Positions 62,094 to 64,000 of a stretch of 64,000 bases of DNA are shown here, piece by piece; the stretch's first letter is position 1, and each line of letters begins with the position of its first letter. Where the stretch lies: contig DATKDI010000081.1 in assembly GCA_035512775.1 (NCBI GenBank), positions 12,143 to 76,142 of the forward strand. Reading direction: 5' to 3'. The stretch comes from JAJNBA01 sp035512775. GTDB lineage: Bacteria > Actinomycetota > UBA4738 > HRBIN12. The notes below the pieces were generated by a model, which was given only the letters and a program-made list of their open reading frames with translations, did no database searches and was not told where the DNA came from. Position numbers and translations under genes: made by a program.

Positions 62094-63202
62094 GTCGCCG
62101 CCGCGTCGCGGTCCTGTTCGGAGGGAGATCCGCGGAACACGAGATCTCGTGCATCTCCGCCCGGTCGGTGATCGACGCCCTCGACCCGGCACAGACGGAG
62201 GTGGTCCCGGTCGGGATCAGCCGCGACGGCCGGTGGCACCTGCTTTCCGGCCCTCCCGCGCTGCCTGCCGAGACGGGAACGATGCCCGAGGTCACGGAGG
62301 GGAGCGGTACCGAGGTCGAGCTCGCGGCGGAAGCGGGGTCGCGTGAGCTCGTGGCTGCGGACGGGTCCCGCGAGCCGATCGATGTCGTGTTCCCGGTCCT
62401 GCACGGTCCTTTCGGCGAAGACGGAACGATCCAGGGGCTCTTCGAGCTCGCGGGCGTGCCCTACGTCGGAGCCGGGGTACTCGGCTCGGCGATCGGGATG
62501 ACCAAGGATGTGCAGAAACGGCTGTTCCTCCAGGCGGGGCTGCCGGTGGGTCCGTTCGAAACGACTCACGAGAAGGATTGGGAAGACGACCCGGAGTCCG
62601 TCGAGGCGTCGGCGGAGGCGCTCGGGTACCCCCTGTTCACGAAGCCCGTGAGCCTCGGCTCATCCGTCGGGATCTCGAAAGTGGGTTCCGCTGCCGGGCT
62701 GGCCGAGGGGCTGGAGGAGGCGTTCCGCTATGCGCGGTACGCCCTGCTGGAGAAGGCGGTCGAAGGGGCTCGCGAGATCGAGTGCGCGGTCCTGGGCAAC
62801 GACGAGCCCGTCGCATCCGTCGCGGGAGAGATCGTGGCCAAGGGTCACGAGTTCTACGACTACGAGGCGAAATATCTCGACGAGGACGGCGCGCAGCTCC
62901 TCATCCCTGCCGATCTCAAGCCAGAGGTGCTCGAGGAGGTGCAGCGACTGTCGATCAGCGCGTTCCGAACGACCAGGTGCGCGGGGATGGCGCGGGTGGA
63001 CTTCTTCCTCCTCGGCGAGGACGAGCTGTGGTTGAACGAGATCAACACCATCCCGGGATTCACCTCGATCTCGATGTACCCGAAGCTGTGGGAAGCCTCG
63101 GGGCTTCCCTACGCGCAGCTCGTGGAACGGCTACTGGATCTTGCGGTCGAGCGGCACGAAGCCGATCGCAAGAGCACAGGGGTTCGGGAGCTGGGCGGCT
63201 GA
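62090..63202 (+). CDS. ddl: D-alanine--D-alanine ligase
   Basis: A 370-residue ATP-grasp ligase for the peptidoglycan precursor. It has VAVLFGGRSAEHEIS, VLHGPFGEDGTIQG, the Ser-loop TKPVSLGSSVGISKV and the metal site LNEINTIPGFTSISMYPKLW, with the Tyr/Ser positions of ordinary D-Ala ligases rather than VanA type. ATG 62090 overlaps the preceding stop. Confidence 0.94.
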   Translation: MSRRRVAVLFGGRSAEHEISCISARSVIDALDPAQTEVVPVGISRDGRWHLLSGPPALPAETGTMPEVTEGSGTEVELAAEAGSRELVAADGSREPIDVVFPVLHGPFGEDGTIQGLFELAGVPYVGAGVLGSAIGMTKDVQKRLFLQAGLPVGPFETTHEKDWEDDPESVEASAEALGYPLFTKPVSLGSSVGISKVGSAAGLAEGLEEAFRYARYALLEKAVEGAREIECAVLGNDEPVASVAGEIVAKGHEFYDYEAKYLDEDGAQLLIPADLKPEVLEEVQRLSISAFRTTRCAGMARVDFFLLGEDELWLNEINTIPGFTSISMYPKLWEASGLPYAQLVERLLDLAVERHEADRKSTGVRELGG

Positions 63203-63215
63203 AGGCCCGGAGGAC

Positions 63216-63449
63216 CTACAGATGGACGACCGGGCAGGTGAGGGTCCTCGTGATGCCCTCGATCGCCTGGATCCGCGCGACGACGAGCTTCCCCAGGTCG
63301 TCCACGCTGTCGGCTTCGGCGCGCACGATCACGTCGTAGGGACCGGTGACGTCTTCTGCTTCGGTGACGCCGGTGGTGCTCCGCACGGCGGTGGCGACCG
63401 AGGCCGCCTTCCCCACCTCCGTCTGGATCAGGATGTACGCGTGAACCAC
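63216..63449 (-). CDS. stand-alone Lrp/AsnC effector-domain protein
   Basis: A 77-residue RAM (regulation of amino-acid metabolism) domain without a helix-turn-helix: HAYILIQTEVGKAASVA, then GPYDVIVRAEADSVDDLGKLV. Such small proteins assemble into rings and bind amino acids or act as partner modulators. AGGAGG precedes GTG 63449. It converges on ddl with a 13-base gap. Confidence 0.85.
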   Translation of the reverse strand: MVHAYILIQTEVGKAASVATAVRSTTGVTEAEDVTGPYDVIVRAEADSVDDLGKLVVARIQAIEGITRTLTCPVVHL

Positions 63450-63523
63450 GTGGTGCCTCCTCCGGTTCGTCGGGACGCGACCCATGCTAATCGGGGGCGG
63501 GCACGCCGAGCAATGCGGGTGCG

Positions 63524-64000
63524 ATGATCGGGGACGTGTTCCGGAACCGGGACGAAGCCGGCGCCGCGCTCGCCGCCGCCCTGGCGGACCGTGTGTCAGG
63601 ACCAACGACCGTTCTGGCCATCCCGCGAGGCGGAGTGGCCGTGGCGCAGCCCGTGGCACGAGCGCTCGGGGCGCCGCTCGACGTGGTGATCCCGCGCAAG
63701 CTCCGCGCGCCGGATAACCCCGAGCTCGCGATCGGTGCCGTCGCGCCGGGTGTCATGGTCCTGCACGAGCGGGCGGTACGCCAGCTCGGGGTGCCACCGG
63801 GATACATCGAGGAGGAGGCCGGCCGGCAGGAGGCGGAGATCGCGCGGCGCGAGGCTGTCTATCGAGGCGGCCGAGCGCCGGCGCCGGTCGCTGGACGGAC
63901 GGTGGTCGTCGTGGATGACGGCGTGGCGACCGGCGCCACCGCCGTCGCCGCTCTCCGGTGGGCGCGCGCGGCCGGCGCCGACCGGGTCGTCTTCGCCGCC
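63524..64000 (+). CDS. phosphoribosyltransferase, cut by window end
   Basis: The first 159 codons of a COG1926-type phosphoribosyltransferase: an N-terminal FRNRDEAGAALAAAL, then LAIPRGGVAVAQPVA and the PRPP-binding loop VVVVDDGVATGATAVAAL. Often near phosphate or sugar genes; the substrate is unknown. ATG 63524 is the likely start. Confidence 0.82.
   Translation, partial: MIGDVFRNRDEAGAALAAALADRVSGPTTVLAIPRGGVAVAQPVARALGAPLDVVIPRKLRAPDNPELAIGAVAPGVMVLHERAVRQLGVPPGYIEEEAGRQEAEIARREAVYRGGRAPAPVAGRTVVVVDDGVATGATAVAALRWARAAGADRVVFAA

Noticed and set aside
1..64000. CRISPR array, toxin-antitoxin pair, restriction system or prophage
   Set aside because: I saw no regularly spaced repeats, no cas, phage structural or restriction genes. 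The only mobile-element signature is the tRNA-Glu repeat set.

Overview
The window is high-GC, densely coded DNA from an actinobacterium-like organism (phylum-level call, moderate confidence). Signs are frequent GTG starts, GTGA/ATGA gene overlaps, -10 boxes of the form TANNNT placed 6-9 bases before start codons (leaderless mRNAs), an F420-biosynthesis gene (cofC), a 528-residue SerA of the mycobacterial size, and glutamyl-tRNA and tRNA-Glu(CTC) genes. It looks like a chromosomal or metagenome-assembled contig. Both ends cut genes.

Layout. 0-2 kb: end of a transporter, a Rieske ferredoxin and its FAD reductase. 2-6.7 kb: a MacB/FtsX-type ABC exporter (two ATPases, one 1010-residue permease). 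6.8-9.6 kb: class V aminotransferase plus SerA, a serine-biosynthesis pair. 9.6-12.3 kb: two MFS exporters behind a 14-codon leader ORF and an attenuator-like hairpin. 12.3-16 kb: two paralogous PAS histidine kinases without response regulators. 16-23.2 kb: a DmdA/GcvT-family protein, a methyltransferase, IlvE, an M1 aminopeptidase, a DUF2330-like secreted protein and a cupredoxin. 23.2-35.7 kb: a catabolic block with an aldehyde dehydrogenase, a class III extradiol dioxygenase, an amino-acid permease, a PLP decarboxylase (frameshifted), MarR, P450, a glutamine-synthetase-like ligase, two FAH-family hydrolases and an acetoacetate-decarboxylase-like protein. This is consistent with breakdown of an aromatic amine or amino acid through homoprotocatechuate-type meta-cleavage. 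35.7-40.1 kb: GltX, a secreted amidase, small regulatory proteins, a CBS protein and a methyltransferase.

40.2-50.3 kb is the accessory region. The 3' 44-46 bases of the tRNA-Glu(CTC) gene at 50.25 kb are repeated in the same orientation at 40.21 and 47.80 kb. This is the footprint of two successive integrations at one tRNA gene. No integrase remains. The outer segment carries a SemiSWEET-like protein, NhaA, a GH15 glucanase/trehalase, glucose-6-phosphate dehydrogenase, an eRF1-like (baeRF) protein and a hibernation-factor-like protein. The inner one carries a four-CxxC zinc-ribbon protein and a spermidine-synthase-like pair.

50.4-64 kb is housekeeping: a 3-hydroxyisobutyrate-dehydrogenase-family enzyme, isocitrate dehydrogenase, a class A penicillin-binding protein (two apparent single-base gaps), a BrkB membrane protein with topoisomerase IB, tRNA-Gln(CTG), an HU protein, a cold-shock-like protein, CofC, a PlsC-type acyltransferase, a trans-sulfuration PLP enzyme, D-Ala-D-Ala ligase, a stand-alone Lrp effector domain and a phosphoribosyltransferase cut by the window end. 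Three reading-frame breaks in the window all look like one missing base, so sequencing error is as likely as decay.
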